The notes under the pieces were generated by a model that worked only from the letters and a program-made list of their open reading frames with translations, ran no database searches and was not told the DNA's origin. Source: a virus. Taken from it: a stretch of 35,801 nt of DNA. Shown here piece by piece: positions 1 through 8,578 of this stretch. The position numbers and the translations under genes were made by a program. The stretch spans positions 1-35,801 of the IMG/VR virus record IMGVR_UViG_3300047178_000077; one strand, given 5' to 3'. Each line of letters starts with the position of its first letter. Within the stretch, counting starts at the first letter, position 1.

Positions 1-1
1 T

Positions 2-283
2 CGCGGCTGGGAAACTATCACGCTGGATGCGGCCGTCACGCGCGGATTGCTGGACGAAGACGATCTCGCGGAGGTTGAAGGGCTGCTGGCTTTTTTTATG
101 TGCGCCTCGGCAATCCACCGGAAGGCCGAGATACAGTCAGTCTTGACGGGGCTGGGGGCTGTCTGGCGGACCCAAACTACATTATTGACTGTTACGGAGT
201 GGAAAGGTTCATTGCCGACATCGACCGAGACCGCGACTTCACCGATGCCCGCAACGGTGGCGGCATCGTCGGTGCCGTCCTAG
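2..283 (+). CDS. Tail assembly chaperone, short zero-frame product (5' partial)
   Basis: This is the unshifted reading of the same message. Frame 2 is open from the edge and ends at TGA/TAG-type termination at 283. The part before the slip (ending LAEVEGLLAFF) looks like real acidic helical protein. The 62 codons after the slip (MCASAIHRKAEIQ onward) are poor in acidic residues and rich in Ser/Thr/Ala, and look like non-coding read-through. A short product ending this far past the slip site is unusual, since many gpG-type proteins stop within a few codons. It should be the abundant form if frameshifting is a minority event. Confidence 0.55.
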   Translation, partial: RGWETITLDAAVTRGLLDEDDLAEVEGLLAFFMCASAIHRKAEIQSVLTGLGAVWRTQTTLLTVTEWKGSLPTSTETATSPMPATVAASSVPS

Positions 284-402
284 ACTACCTGATGCACGAG
301 GGATTTGCGGCGTTCTTTTCGTCGGTGGATATACGGTCGGCACACGAATGGCGGCAGCGCTTTGTCCTGCACGAGTTGCGCCGCCTGCGCCGGGTTGCTT
401 AA
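2..402 (+). CDS. Tail assembly chaperone, long -1 frameshift product (5' partial)
   Basis: The reading frame is open from the window edge in frame 2, reaches T TTT TTT at 91-97, and after a -1 slip continues in frame 1 to the TAA at 400-402, as join(2..97,97..402). The frame-1 part has normal protein composition (acidic and aromatic residues, for example YIIDCYGVERFIADIDRD) and lacks a good start of its own; the only nearby one is a GTG at 100 inside the signal. Position just before the tape measure gene is where lambda gpG/gpGT-type chaperones lie in tailed phages. The long product would recruit the tape measure protein during tail assembly. The N-terminus is outside the window. Alternative: an indel in the T7 run, with a single uninterrupted gene. 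Confidence 0.72.
91..130 (+). promoter_or_regulatory. Programmed -1 ribosomal frameshift signal
   Basis: Seven T residues at 91-97 are phased as T_TTT_TTT in the zero frame (GCT TTT TTT ATG). An inverted repeat CTCGGC (106-111) / GCCGAG (125-130) makes a 6-bp GC-rich stem with a 13-base loop, starting 8 bases after the heptamer. That spacing is typical for frameshift stimulators. A slip lets the ribosome enter frame 1, which stays open to 402. Confidence 0.72.
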
Positions 403-408
403 CCCACC

Positions 409-498
409 TAATTCAAGCCAAACGGCACACCGCCAAGCCGTTTTGGGGGTTGCCGGGCAGTAGGGTAGCGGCCAGCAGCTAAACGGCCTGTAGGCCAG
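409..498 (-). repeat. Dispersed hairpin repeat, copy C (inverted, diverged)
   Basis: This fills the gap between the chaperone and tape measure genes. Read on the minus strand it has the same order of blocks as the copies at 10182 and 17531: CAGGCCGTTTAG, then TGGCCGCTAC, a variable C-rich spacer, then the core AAAACGGCTTGGCGGTGT (427-444). The arms at 481-490 and near 433-444 can pair with one G-U. The copy is in the opposite orientation to local transcription. The tape measure Shine-Dalgarno (AGGGGA, about 497-502) lies at its edge. Confidence 0.65.
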
Positions 499-507
499 GG
501 GATTTGC

Positions 508-2517
508 GTGGCAGTATCCGTCCTTCAGATTGAGGTGCAAGACGAGGATTTCAAATCCTTTGTCAATCGCTTTGATGAATACAAAGCCTCGGTCGAAAAG
601 CTGCCGGCACAGTGGCAAGACGTTACTACGGCCTTGTCCGAGCACGGCACGCATCTGGACGCTATTGCGAACGCGCTGTCTGCTATCGAGCAGCACACGA
701 AGACGATGGCCGAGCACCAGCAGGGCTTCAGCCGCGCCACGGAGAGCAGCGGCCGCAGCATGTCCAGCTTGGCGCGTAGCACGGTGGACGTGGCCCGGCA
801 CATTAAGGAAGCGACGGAAAGCCTGCTGAAATGGGCGACCGTGACGGAGCTGGTCAGTGGTCTGCTAGGTGCTGGCGGGATATGGGGCATTGATCGTCTT
901 GCACAATCCGCTGGCAGCAAGCTACGCAGCGCGCAAGGCGTCGGGGTTACGACTGGCGAGGCCGACGCCATGCGGATCAATTATGGTCGGTATCTCGATA
1001 CCGACCATTTGTTGTCCAACATCGCGGACGCAAAGTCGGACTATAGTAAGCGCTGGATTTTCTCAGCACTTGGTATCGGTGAGGGTGAACTAAACAACGA
1101 AGACCCAGCAACCCTTGCCACGGATGTGATGTCGCGCGCGAAGCGCATGTATTTGAACAGTGACCGCTCACAGCAATTTGTCCAAGCGCACGGTTTGGAT
1201 CAACTATTCTCGCAAGAGGATTTGCGCCGTTTGGCTGCGGGTGACTTGAACCAAAGCCAACAAGACTACGAGCAGGATAAAGCGGCGCTGACGCTACCCC
1301 CGAAGGACGCCAAAGCCTGGCAAGACTTCGATGTGCAAATGGAGCGCGCCGGCGTGCGGATTGAGCGCACCTTCATCGAAGGCTTGATTCCACTTGAAGG
1401 GCCGCTGGCGCAGTTGTCCGTTGCTTTCACTAAGGCTGTCGAATCTCTGATGGCGAACCCGCATATAAAAGAATGGATTGGTGACCTTGCTACAGGCATC
1501 AAACATTTTGCGGACTACCTAAATGATCCCAACGGCTTTACTGCTGATCTAGGTCATTTCGAAGATGCCGTGGTAAAGCTGTGGCACATGCTCGAAAACG
1601 TAGTGACGTGGATCGAGGGTAAGTTCGGTCCGGTTAAGGTCGTCAACCAAACACCCGGCGAGGGGCCGGGCGACGATCCCAACACTGTTGTTAACGGCGA
1701 GAAACTTAGCTGGTATGCACAACACCCCGAGGTAGTGCCGCCAGCAGCGCAAAACGATCCTGCTGCTTGGTATGCGGCACATCCCGCTGCCGTGCCTGCT
1801 GGTCGGTCCGTGGACCAAGCGCCCTATGACGTGCCGGCCGCTACACCGAAGTGGTATCAAGAACGGTTCGAGATACCGCCTCCGACACCAGCGGACGACT
1901 ACCGGCGACTTGCGCGTGCGGCCGGCGTCAAGCTGACAGGTGTGGATGCGGAAGGCCGCAAAGTCACTGATCCGTTCTATAATGCCGCAACGGACCCCGA
2001 CAGGCGTGACGAGTTCTTTGCTCAGGAATACGGAGCAAATCTTCCGGCCGGCTTACTGGCCAACGTCTACAAACTGGAATCAGATCAAGGTCGCAACCCC
2101 TCTACGTCACCTGCTGGCGCCAAGGGCGACTTCCAGTTTACGGATGACACAGCCAAAGACTACCCTGGCGGGCAGTCGCTCGATCCGCAGGAGGGCGCGA
2201 CAGCGGCGGCGGACTACTTGCGGGATTTGATTAAACACTACCACGGCGACGTTACTGAAGCGCTGGCGGCCTACAACGACGGCCCCGGTAACATAGATGC
2301 GGACATCGCCGCGCATCATAAGGATTGGCGCAAGTTTCTGCCGGCCGAGACCAAGCATTATATCGACTATGCGCAGCGTGGCATTGGTGATTTTCGCCAA
2401 ACGTCCAGCGCAAAGTCTGCTGGGCAGGCCCCGGTCAAGGTGCAAGTGGACGTCAACAATCCAGCCGGTGCTCAAGTGGCTGTCTCCGGTAGCCAGCTTG
2501 TCGGCGTGCCACGGTGA
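508..2517 (+). CDS. Tape measure protein with C-terminal lytic transglycosylase domain
   Basis: This 669-aa protein starts at GTG 508 behind AGGGGA. The N-terminal third is polar and helix-rich, with a hydrophobic stretch at about residues 111-132 (TELVSGLLGAGGIWGIDRLA). The middle has a Pro-rich linker with repeated WYAxHPxxVP units (about 405-440). Residues about 505-625 form an SLT-type transglycosylase domain: the catalytic-type Glu lies in KLESDQG (about residue 525), followed by SPAGAKGDFQF, AAYNDGPG and LPAETKHYI. It would set tail length and cut peptidoglycan during DNA entry. It follows the frameshifted chaperone and precedes the baseplate genes, the standard order. At 669 residues it predicts a tail of roughly 100 nm. 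Confidence 0.85.
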   Translation: MAVSVLQIEVQDEDFKSFVNRFDEYKASVEKLPAQWQDVTTALSEHGTHLDAIANALSAIEQHTKTMAEHQQGFSRATESSGRSMSSLARSTVDVARHIKEATESLLKWATVTELVSGLLGAGGIWGIDRLAQSAGSKLRSAQGVGVTTGEADAMRINYGRYLDTDHLLSNIADAKSDYSKRWIFSALGIGEGELNNEDPATLATDVMSRAKRMYLNSDRSQQFVQAHGLDQLFSQEDLRRLAAGDLNQSQQDYEQDKAALTLPPKDAKAWQDFDVQMERAGVRIERTFIEGLIPLEGPLAQLSVAFTKAVESLMANPHIKEWIGDLATGIKHFADYLNDPNGFTADLGHFEDAVVKLWHMLENVVTWIEGKFGPVKVVNQTPGEGPGDDPNTVVNGEKLSWYAQHPEVVPPAAQNDPAAWYAAHPAAVPAGRSVDQAPYDVPAATPKWYQERFEIPPPTPADDYRRLARAAGVKLTGVDAEGRKVTDPFYNAATDPDRRDEFFAQEYGANLPAGLLANVYKLESDQGRNPSTSPAGAKGDFQFTDDTAKDYPGGQSLDPQEGATAAADYLRDLIKHYHGDVTEALAAYNDGPGNIDADIAAHHKDWRKFLPAETKHYIDYAQRGIGDFRQTSSAKSAGQAPVKVQVDVNNPAGAQVAVSGSQLVGVPR

Positions 2518-3290
2518 GTGATGTCCTCAACACCATTGGCCGGGTTATTTTCCGGCTTGGGTTCGAAATCTCGCCGATTGTTCTACAGGGCGGAATCGCG
2601 TCCAACATACCGGGTGGGATGCTCCCTATTGTGGCGATCACGGAGGCGGCTAACTTCGTAGCGACGCTGCTGAACGGCACGATCGACGTCAACTTAGACA
2701 ACTTCTTTGCGCACTTCCGGCCGCTACCTGGTAGCACACTGGTCGACAACACAATCGGCTCCTACCCGTTTGCGAACCAGGCGGTAGCAGCTAACGCGGT
2801 GATTACGCAGCCGTTGAAGTTATCCATGCAGATGATCTGCCCTGTGAGGCAGGCGGGTGGTTATACGGCCAAGCTGATAACTTTCATGGCACTGAAGCAG
2901 ATATTGGACAATCACATCAATCTCGGTGGTTTGTTCGTGGTTGCGACACCGGCCTACATCTACCAGAACTTGATTTTGCTTACGCTGACGGACACCAGCA
3001 ACGGCGAGTCCGCACAAGTGCAGAATACTTGGCAGTTTGACTTCATCAAACCGCTGGTGACGCAAGCGCAGGCCGCGCAGTCGCTCAATACCCTGATGTC
3101 CAAGCTCAATAACGGGCAACCCACGGCAGGCGCCACGTCTGGCCCGGATGCTGTTACAGGCACGCCCGTAGGTGGGTCGGCCGGCCAGGTGACGGGTGGG
3201 AGCAACCTTGCTGGCACAGCGGCTCCGGGCTACGTGGACGTAACAGCAGGCTACACACCCGGCACCGTGACGACAACCGATCTACCATGA
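2514..3290 (+). CDS. Dit-like baseplate/distal tail protein
   Basis: A 258-aa protein starting at GTG 2514 inside the tape measure stop (GTGA overlap). The pattern of an N-terminal strand-rich half, then a helix (AKLITFMALKQILDNH), then a strand preceding YQNLILLTLTD, then a strand rich in aromatic residues (QNTWQFDFIKPLV) resembles the Dit-like N-terminal domain of myophage baseplate proteins placed right after the tape measure gene. The last 60 residues are Gly/Thr/Pro-rich and probably flexible. The assignment rests on position and fold pattern, not on a diagnostic motif. Confidence 0.55.
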   Translation: MSDVLNTIGRVIFRLGFEISPIVLQGGIASNIPGGMLPIVAITEAANFVATLLNGTIDVNLDNFFAHFRPLPGSTLVDNTIGSYPFANQAVAANAVITQPLKLSMQMICPVRQAGGYTAKLITFMALKQILDNHINLGGLFVVATPAYIYQNLILLTLTDTSNGESAQVQNTWQFDFIKPLVTQAQAAQSLNTLMSKLNNGQPTAGATSGPDAVTGTPVGGSAGQVTGGSNLAGTAAPGYVDVTAGYTPGTVTTTDLP

Positions 3291-3577
3291 CAACCTACGT
3301 CAATTTCACACAACCGCCCGACGCTGCGTTTCAATTCACTGCAACGCTGGACGGCAACCCCTACACTGTGACAGTGACGTGGAACTTGTTTGGTCAACGC
3401 TACTATGTGAACATCTACTCAGCCGACGGTGTGTTGATTGTGTGTCTGCCCCGCATTGCGTCACCACCAATCTCCGGTGCGCTGTCTTCCGGCCGGGACA
3501 TATCACTGACAGCGGGTTACTTTACCTCGACAATGATCTGGCGGGACGAGTCACAGTGGTTTGAAATCAGCCCATGA
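3287..3577 (+). CDS. Baseplate plug protein, Pam3 gp18-like
   Basis: A 96-aa all-beta protein, overlapping its upstream neighbour by ATGA. It has the alternating strands of the cyanophage Pam3 plug family: a FTATLDGNPYTVTVTWN strand pair, the characteristic FGQRYYVNIYSADGVLI block (about residues 42-56), then a turn, GRDISL and a terminal beta strand. In this family the protein seals the central channel of simple contractile baseplates. Its place between the Dit-like protein and the hub fits that role. Confidence 0.7.
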   Translation: MTTYVNFTQPPDAAFQFTATLDGNPYTVTVTWNLFGQRYYVNIYSADGVLIVCLPRIASPPISGALSSGRDISLTAGYFTSTMIWRDESQWFEISP

Positions 3578-3786
3578 AAAAAGATTACGTCATTGAGCGT
3601 GTAGGTAAGGGCTTTACGAACGCCGTGTTTCTTGTGCTCGGTGCGGGGAATCCTTACTGGACTGCAAAGCTCAACGGCGTCACTTATTTCGAAACAGAGA
3701 GCGCAGCCTACCAGGCCGCACTCAAAGCCAACCTCGAATGCGGTTGGAAAATAACGTGCTTCTTTAGTGATTGGTCCGTGTCATAA
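3574..3786 (+). CDS. Small hypothetical protein in baseplate operon
   Basis: A 70-aa protein with an ATGA overlap to the plug gene, so it is probably translationally coupled. The sequence is aromatic- and beta-rich (VFLVLGAGNPYWTAKLNG, then YFETESAAYQAAL) with two Cys near the C-terminus. I do not recognise the family. The phased overlaps on both sides support it as a real gene. Confidence 0.6.
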   Translation: MKKDYVIERVGKGFTNAVFLVLGAGNPYWTAKLNGVTYFETESAAYQAALKANLECGWKITCFFSDWSVS

Positions 3787-4751
3787 GATACTATAAGTTC
3801 GTGATAACGGACCCAACGTCGAAGAAGACCGTGTCGCTATATGACAGCTATCCCAACGGCGTGAATGATCCGGGCGCGTTGAATGTTGAGTTTGACTTCA
3901 TGACCGCGCCCTACGCAGTGCCCACGGGCAATGCGTTTGCGCGCGTGTGGGGCATCTCCATCCAGGACATCGCGCAAGCGCGCAACCTGAACGGTAAGCT
4001 GGTCGCCATCTATGGCGGCATGCAAAAAGGGCTACCGCTGGCCAACCCAGCACAAGCAGGGCTTTTGATATCCGGACAAATCCTCCAGGCTTACGGGAAC
4101 TGGATTGGAACGGATATGACGTTGGATATGCAAGTTGTGGCTGCGGCATCGCCCGACGTCGGTGGTCCTACAACACCACCTCCACAGAATATCGTTATCA
4201 ACTGGAAAGCAGGCACACCGCTGGCGCAGGCTATTGCGACGGCGCTGACAACGGCGTTCCCAACCTACAAGCAAACAATCAACATCAGTAAGAATCTGGT
4301 GCTCGCCACGGACGAGAAGGGCTTCTACGGCAACCTGACGCAGTTTGCACAATACCTGAAGCAGATTAGTCAGGATGTAGTAGGCGGCACCTACCAAGGG
4401 GTCGACATTGTTGTCGGAGACAGTTCCTTCAATGTTTACGATGGGACTACGGTGACAACACCTAAGCAAATTCAATTTACCGACCTTATTGGCCAGCCCG
4501 TTGCGTTTGGTCCGCTGCAGATCAGCATGAACTGCGTCATGCGCGCTGACCTCTCCGTGGGCGACTACATCAAGATGCCTCCAGCGCTTGTTGAGACAAC
4601 ACAGAACTCGCTGTCGCAATACAAGCAGTCAAGCATTTACCAAGGGTCGTTCCAAATAGACACGCTGCGGCATGTCGGTAACTTTCGTCAGCCGTCCGGC
4701 ATGTCTTGGATTACAACGATCCAGGCGCACCAGGCGTCGGCCGGCACATGA
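3771..4751 (+). CDS. Baseplate hub protein (gp27/gpD-like)
   Basis: A 326-aa protein. The only usable start is TTG 3771, inside the previous gene; the next residues MVRVIRYYKFVITD are in frame. Features that fit a hub: an N-terminal beta domain with FDFMTAPYA and an oligonucleotide/oligosaccharide-fold-like stretch (LNGKLVAIYGGMQ), a central helical part (GNLTQFAQYLKQISQDVV, about residues 188-205) and a C-terminal beta domain in which VGDYIKMP is followed by a strand YQGSFQIDTLRHVGNFR, as seen in gpD-type hubs where the sheet rings the spike. It directly precedes the spike gene. Confidence 0.65.
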   Translation: MVRVIRYYKFVITDPTSKKTVSLYDSYPNGVNDPGALNVEFDFMTAPYAVPTGNAFARVWGISIQDIAQARNLNGKLVAIYGGMQKGLPLANPAQAGLLISGQILQAYGNWIGTDMTLDMQVVAAASPDVGGPTTPPPQNIVINWKAGTPLAQAIATALTTAFPTYKQTINISKNLVLATDEKGFYGNLTQFAQYLKQISQDVVGGTYQGVDIVVGDSSFNVYDGTTVTTPKQIQFTDLIGQPVAFGPLQISMNCVMRADLSVGDYIKMPPALVETTQNSLSQYKQSSIYQGSFQIDTLRHVGNFRQPSGMSWITTIQAHQASAGT

Positions 4752-5386
4752 GCAACAATGCGCTCAGAACACCGCTGGTCCAATCGCTGCACACCTTTGC
4801 CTTGCAGAAGGTGCAGGACCAGCTACAGCTCACCGGCAAAGCGTTACCTTGTCATGTGGTAGCCGTATCGGGCGGAATTGTAACTGTGGCATTTGACGTG
4901 GTCAGCGCTTACACGCTGTCCGAGGTGACGCTGCCAGTGGCGGGTTCCATCTATTTGCGCGAGCCTATCCAAGTCGGTGATTTAGGTGTGGTGTTCTCTG
5001 CCGACGTATCGCTAGGCGGCATCAACGGCCTCGGGACAGGCACTCCAACGCTGGCGCAGCGGGCCAATTTGTCTTCCCTAGTGTTCCAACCCGTAGCTAA
5101 TAAAGGCTGGGGTGGGCTGGTCGATAGCGGTAAGGTCCAGGTTCAAGGTCCGACGGGTGCAGTGATCCAAGATCTCGACGGCAACTGCGTTTTCATGTTG
5201 AGTTCGACAGGTATCACAATCACAATCGGCGGCGTAGTGGTGTGGGACATAACGCTGACTGAGAACAACATTACTGGTGCTACCTTGAATTCGAACTCAC
5301 CGATTATCTCGCAAGGCATCCCGCTGGCCACACACTTGCACGTTGACGCAGGTGGCACGGGTGACAGCGGACCGCCCATACCGTGA
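4748..5386 (+). CDS. Baseplate central spike (gp138/gpV-like)
   Basis: A 212-aa protein starting at ATG 4748 (MSNNALRTPLVQ), which overlaps the hub stop by ATGA; an upstream TTG at 4706 is also in frame but less likely. Residues about 35-115 form an OB-fold-like domain (CHVVAVSGGIVTVAFDVV; VGDLGVVFSADVSLGG) matching the phi92 gp138 N-terminal type. A beta-helical stem follows (IQDLDGNCVFMLSSTGITITIGG). The C-terminus has the HLHVDAGGTGDSGPPIP tip, in which an HxH pair would bind iron at the apex of the membrane-piercing needle. It should work with the hub and the wedge proteins next to it. Confidence 0.82.
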   Translation: MSNNALRTPLVQSLHTFALQKVQDQLQLTGKALPCHVVAVSGGIVTVAFDVVSAYTLSEVTLPVAGSIYLREPIQVGDLGVVFSADVSLGGINGLGTGTPTLAQRANLSSLVFQPVANKGWGGLVDSGKVQVQGPTGAVIQDLDGNCVFMLSSTGITITIGGVVVWDITLTENNITGATLNSNSPIISQGIPLATHLHVDAGGTGDSGPPIP

Positions 5387-5748
5387 GAACATGGGGTCGC
5401 GTCTACATTCCTAATCTGCCTATCGGTCCGCCTAACAATCCCGGGGTATGGACCGAAGTCACCACGGACGCTAACGGTTTCAACGACGATGTGTGGGTGA
5501 CGACGCTCATACAGACGCTGAAGCTAAACCTTGGCGAAAGTCCGTTCTACGCGAATTACGGCATACCAGCGCACCCGACCATTGTTAGCCAAGTGCTACC
5601 AGACTTCTACGTGGCGCAAGTGCAACAGCAGTTTTCGTCCTATTTTGCGTCGTTGCTGATCGCGCGGACAAGCGCTGACCCTCCGACGTATTCTGTCAGC
5701 ATCATCAAGCATAATGGTGTCAAATTGCTGCTACAGGTTCCAGTATGA
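5383..5748 (+). CDS. Baseplate wedge protein, gp25/gpW-like
   Basis: A 121-aa protein from GTG 5383 (GTGA overlap with the spike stop). It contains the diagnostic gp25 block at about residues 46-62: LKLNLGESPFYANYGIP, in which a helix is followed by GESPF and a conserved aromatic. In T4 gp25 joins sheath and baseplate wedge and acts in the switch that starts sheath contraction. The downstream ATGA junction to the gpJ-like gene mirrors the gp25-J pairing of many myophages. Confidence 0.82.
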   Translation: MRTWGRVYIPNLPIGPPNNPGVWTEVTTDANGFNDDVWVTTLIQTLKLNLGESPFYANYGIPAHPTIVSQVLPDFYVAQVQQQFSSYFASLLIARTSADPPTYSVSIIKHNGVKLLLQVPV

Positions 5749-7181
5749 GCGGCAGCACAAGCAGCTTGCCCACGGTGTTGACGACGGCCGGTTTGCAACC
5801 GCAGTCACCAGCCTCGCTGCTGGCACAGTTGATTGCCGCCGTGGTAGCGACCAATCCGGGCTACACGGCCAACCTGCCGGGGTCGCTGGTCGAGGACGTC
5901 TCCAGCACGGATGTCGCTGGCGTGGCGCTGTGTGATAGTGCGCGTGTGGAGCTAGTCAACTCTCTAACCCCCTACGGGGCCAACGCTTTCATTCTAACGC
6001 AGCTAGGAACCATGCTGGGCATCCCTCTTGGTCAGGGTGTTAACACAAGCGTCTATGTTGTATTCAGCAGTTCTTCAATTGGTTACGTGATCAACGCTGG
6101 CTTCTACGTTTCCGACGGCACATATCAGTACGTGACGCAAGATGCGGGGGTGATCGCTACTGGCGGTTCCAGTCAGCCAATTTACTGTATCGCGACGCAG
6201 GCCGGCACATGGTCGGTTGGTCCCGGCACAGTCAACGCGCTGGCCTCCTCAGTGCCAACAGGTATCACGCTGACCGTCACCAATCCCGAAGCAGGCGTGC
6301 CCAGCACAACTACTCAGACTGAGGGCGACTACAGGGCGCAGGTGATCCAGGGCTTGCAATGCACGGCGCAAGGTATGCCCGCATTCCTGCGTTCTCTGGT
6401 GGAGAATGTGCCAGGTGTGTCTGAGCGCTTGGTTAGCGTGCGGACGGTTAGCGGTGGTGAATACGAAGTCATTGTTGGGGGTGGCGACCCTTATCAGGTA
6501 GCGGGTGCAATCTACGAGGGGTTCTTCGACATCGCAACGCTGGTGGGCTCGACGATGTCGGTTTCCGGCATCACTAACGCGAACCCAGCCGTCGTGACCA
6601 CAGCGCTCAATCACGGCTTCGCAACTGGCCAAGCCATCAACATTGCCGGTGTGTTGGGGATGACTGCCGTCAATGGCGGCCCTTATACAATCACCGTGCT
6701 GACTCCAACTACGTTTAGTTTGAATGGAGTCAATAGTTCTGGTTACGGCGCTTACACAAGCGGCGGGGTAGTGACACCAAACCTCCGCAATCAAGTTGTT
6801 ACCGTGCAAGACTACCCCGACACGTATGCGATTCCGTTCGTGCAGCCGCCGCAGCAGCTTGTGACCATGACGGTGACGTGGAATACGGACTCAGTCAACG
6901 TCGTGTCCACTAGCGCAATCGCGGCCCTGGCCATACCTGCGATTGTTGCTTACGTGAATAACATTGTGGTCGGCCAGCCCATGAATATCTTTGTAATGAT
7001 ACAAGCGTTTCAAAACGCTGTGGTAAGCGTCCTGCCCGCCGCGCTTCTGACTCGTTTGACTTGGGCGGTTTCTCTGAACGGGGTTGCGGCCGCACCTTTG
7101 TCCGGCACAGGGTTGATTGCGGGTGACCCCGAAAGCTACTTCTACGCAGCGCCGTCCGGTATCAACGTGGTGCAAGGCTAA
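5745..7181 (+). CDS. Baseplate J-like wedge protein with inserted beta module
   Basis: A 478-aa protein. The N-terminus (LPGSLVEDVSSTDVAGVAL followed by ELVNSLTPYGANAFILTQLG) and the middle (TEGDYRAQVIQGLQCTAQGM then LVENVPGVSERLVSVR) are typical gpJ/gp6-type baseplate wedge sequence. The C-terminus (IAALAIPAIVAYVNNIVVGQPM) matches the usual gpJ end. An extra module at about residues 275-343 interrupts the core, containing TTALNHGFATGQAINIAGV and LTPTTFSLNGVNSSGYGAYT. This resembles the FCCH-type domain known from ubiquitin-activating E1 and common in phage proteins. It probably decorates the wedge. Start ATG 5745 overlaps gp25 by ATGA. Confidence 0.78.
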   Translation: MSGSTSSLPTVLTTAGLQPQSPASLLAQLIAAVVATNPGYTANLPGSLVEDVSSTDVAGVALCDSARVELVNSLTPYGANAFILTQLGTMLGIPLGQGVNTSVYVVFSSSSIGYVINAGFYVSDGTYQYVTQDAGVIATGGSSQPIYCIATQAGTWSVGPGTVNALASSVPTGITLTVTNPEAGVPSTTTQTEGDYRAQVIQGLQCTAQGMPAFLRSLVENVPGVSERLVSVRTVSGGEYEVIVGGGDPYQVAGAIYEGFFDIATLVGSTMSVSGITNANPAVVTTALNHGFATGQAINIAGVLGMTAVNGGPYTITVLTPTTFSLNGVNSSGYGAYTSGGVVTPNLRNQVVTVQDYPDTYAIPFVQPPQQLVTMTVTWNTDSVNVVSTSAIAALAIPAIVAYVNNIVVGQPMNIFVMIQAFQNAVVSVLPAALLTRLTWAVSLNGVAAAPLSGTGLIAGDPESYFYAAPSGINVVQG

Positions 7182-8566
7182 TGGTCGCATTCCCGCCAAC
7201 GGCGCCACAGTCACTACAGAATACCATTTCAAGTTACGTCTACCAAGAGTATTCAGATGACGATGACATACAGGCGTTTGCGGCGGCCTATAACGGCATG
7301 GTGCAAACTTATGTTGATTGGTTCAACACAATCAACCTGCCTGTCTACACCGGAGCACAGATCAGCGGCTCTTTACTGGATTGGATAGCAACCGGACTCT
7401 ACGGGCTACCCCGTCCAGTTATTCCGGGTAGTAGCGCTCCCGCGATTGGCCTGCTGGCTACCTACTTCCTAGCACAGCTCGAGCTTGCACAATACAAGAC
7501 GTTTCCCGCGCAAACCGTCTACCCTGTGAATGACGATATCTACAAGCGCGTATTGACTTGGCTGCTCTACAAGGGTGACGGGTTTCAATTCACAACACGC
7601 TGGCTCAAGCGACGAATAATGCGTTTTCTTGTTGGGGTGGACGGTGTTGGTTACGTCGGCGGCACGCATGCGCGCGGCGGGTTGATTTTGCCGGCAAACC
7701 TTGTGGATAATCGCGCAACACAAGGCACCTACGTCAACATGGCCGGCACGTTGGGGATCGCTCCAATCAATACGCCGCGCGTTGACTGGTCGCAAGGGTC
7801 CGGGCAGTTTCTTGACGAGGTCGCCAGCACGAACTACATTACGAACCCGATGGCCATCAACGCGGTCGTCGGCACGGGCGGCTCAGGTGCGGCACTTCCA
7901 ACAGATTGGTCCTGGCCGACTACACCACCGCTGACCTGGCAACTCATACAGTCCATCACAGTCAACGGCGTAGGTTACGTCGACATTCGGCTGTACGGCA
8001 CACCGACAGCAACGCAACTTGTTCTTCAAATGGAGAACTCACTGCTATCGGTGGCGGCCGGTGAGTCCGTGACGTTCAGTGTGTATGGGGCGCTGGTCGG
8101 TGGCACGCGCGCTAACGTGGTCGGTGTCTACCCAAACCTACGCTTCACGACGTTTTCTCCGCTGGGTCCGGATCTAAGTTTATTCCCAACACCAGCACGA
8201 CTGTCCGTGCAAGACATTGCACCAAACGTAGATTCCGGTTATGGCGGAATCTTGTTTTTGTTTGGGGATACCACAACAGCCGTCGACATCACAATGCGGA
8301 TTGGTGGTGCCCAGCTGGAAGCACAGAACGAAGCTACCTCACTAATTCTACCGCCTACTGGCACGACAGCGGTATCCAATCGCGCTGCGGATATCGTGTG
8401 CTATCCCACACAGATTGACAATACATACCCCGTAAGCGTGACGTTCTCTGGACGGCAAGCGAACATCGCTATCACGGGGTTCGCGTCAATCAAGCCTTTG
8501 TTTACAGCGGCCGTGGCGTCCGGCGTGCTGCCGTTGCCCCCGCAATTCACCTACGTCGTCTCATAG
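7181..8566 (+). CDS. gpI-like baseplate/tail protein with C-terminal carbohydrate-binding-like module
   Basis: A 461-aa protein, TAATG junction with gpJ. Residues 1-150 (a long helix region, YAAYNGMVQTYVDWF-like, and LLDWIATGLYGLPRP) are wedge-like and occupy the gpI position. The rest is beta-rich with a motif of the type TNYITNPMAINAVVGTG, then WSWP, and ends in IGGAQLEAQNEATSLILPP, then SNRAADIV. This GAQxE...PT...RAAD pattern is common in phage tail proteins with a concanavalin-like, sugar-binding module. The fusion of a wedge part and an adhesin-like part is inferred from sequence style. Confidence 0.6.
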   Translation: MVAFPPTAPQSLQNTISSYVYQEYSDDDDIQAFAAAYNGMVQTYVDWFNTINLPVYTGAQISGSLLDWIATGLYGLPRPVIPGSSAPAIGLLATYFLAQLELAQYKTFPAQTVYPVNDDIYKRVLTWLLYKGDGFQFTTRWLKRRIMRFLVGVDGVGYVGGTHARGGLILPANLVDNRATQGTYVNMAGTLGIAPINTPRVDWSQGSGQFLDEVASTNYITNPMAINAVVGTGGSGAALPTDWSWPTTPPLTWQLIQSITVNGVGYVDIRLYGTPTATQLVLQMENSLLSVAAGESVTFSVYGALVGGTRANVVGVYPNLRFTTFSPLGPDLSLFPTPARLSVQDIAPNVDSGYGGILFLFGDTTTAVDITMRIGGAQLEAQNEATSLILPPTGTTAVSNRAADIVCYPTQIDNTYPVSVTFSGRQANIAITGFASIKPLFTAAVASGVLPLPPQFTYVVS

Positions 8567-8578
8567 GAGTTCCGCAGC

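Noticed and set aside
91-97. Sequencing indel instead of programmed frameshift
   Set aside because: Possible, but the heptamer phase, stem-loop spacing and gene position all fit a true signal; kept as the stated alternative.
4032-4619. A 195-codon minus-strand open frame opposite the hub gene
   Set aside because: It is antisense to a gene with clear coding pattern and neighbours, has many Cys/Arg codons, and no ribosome site.
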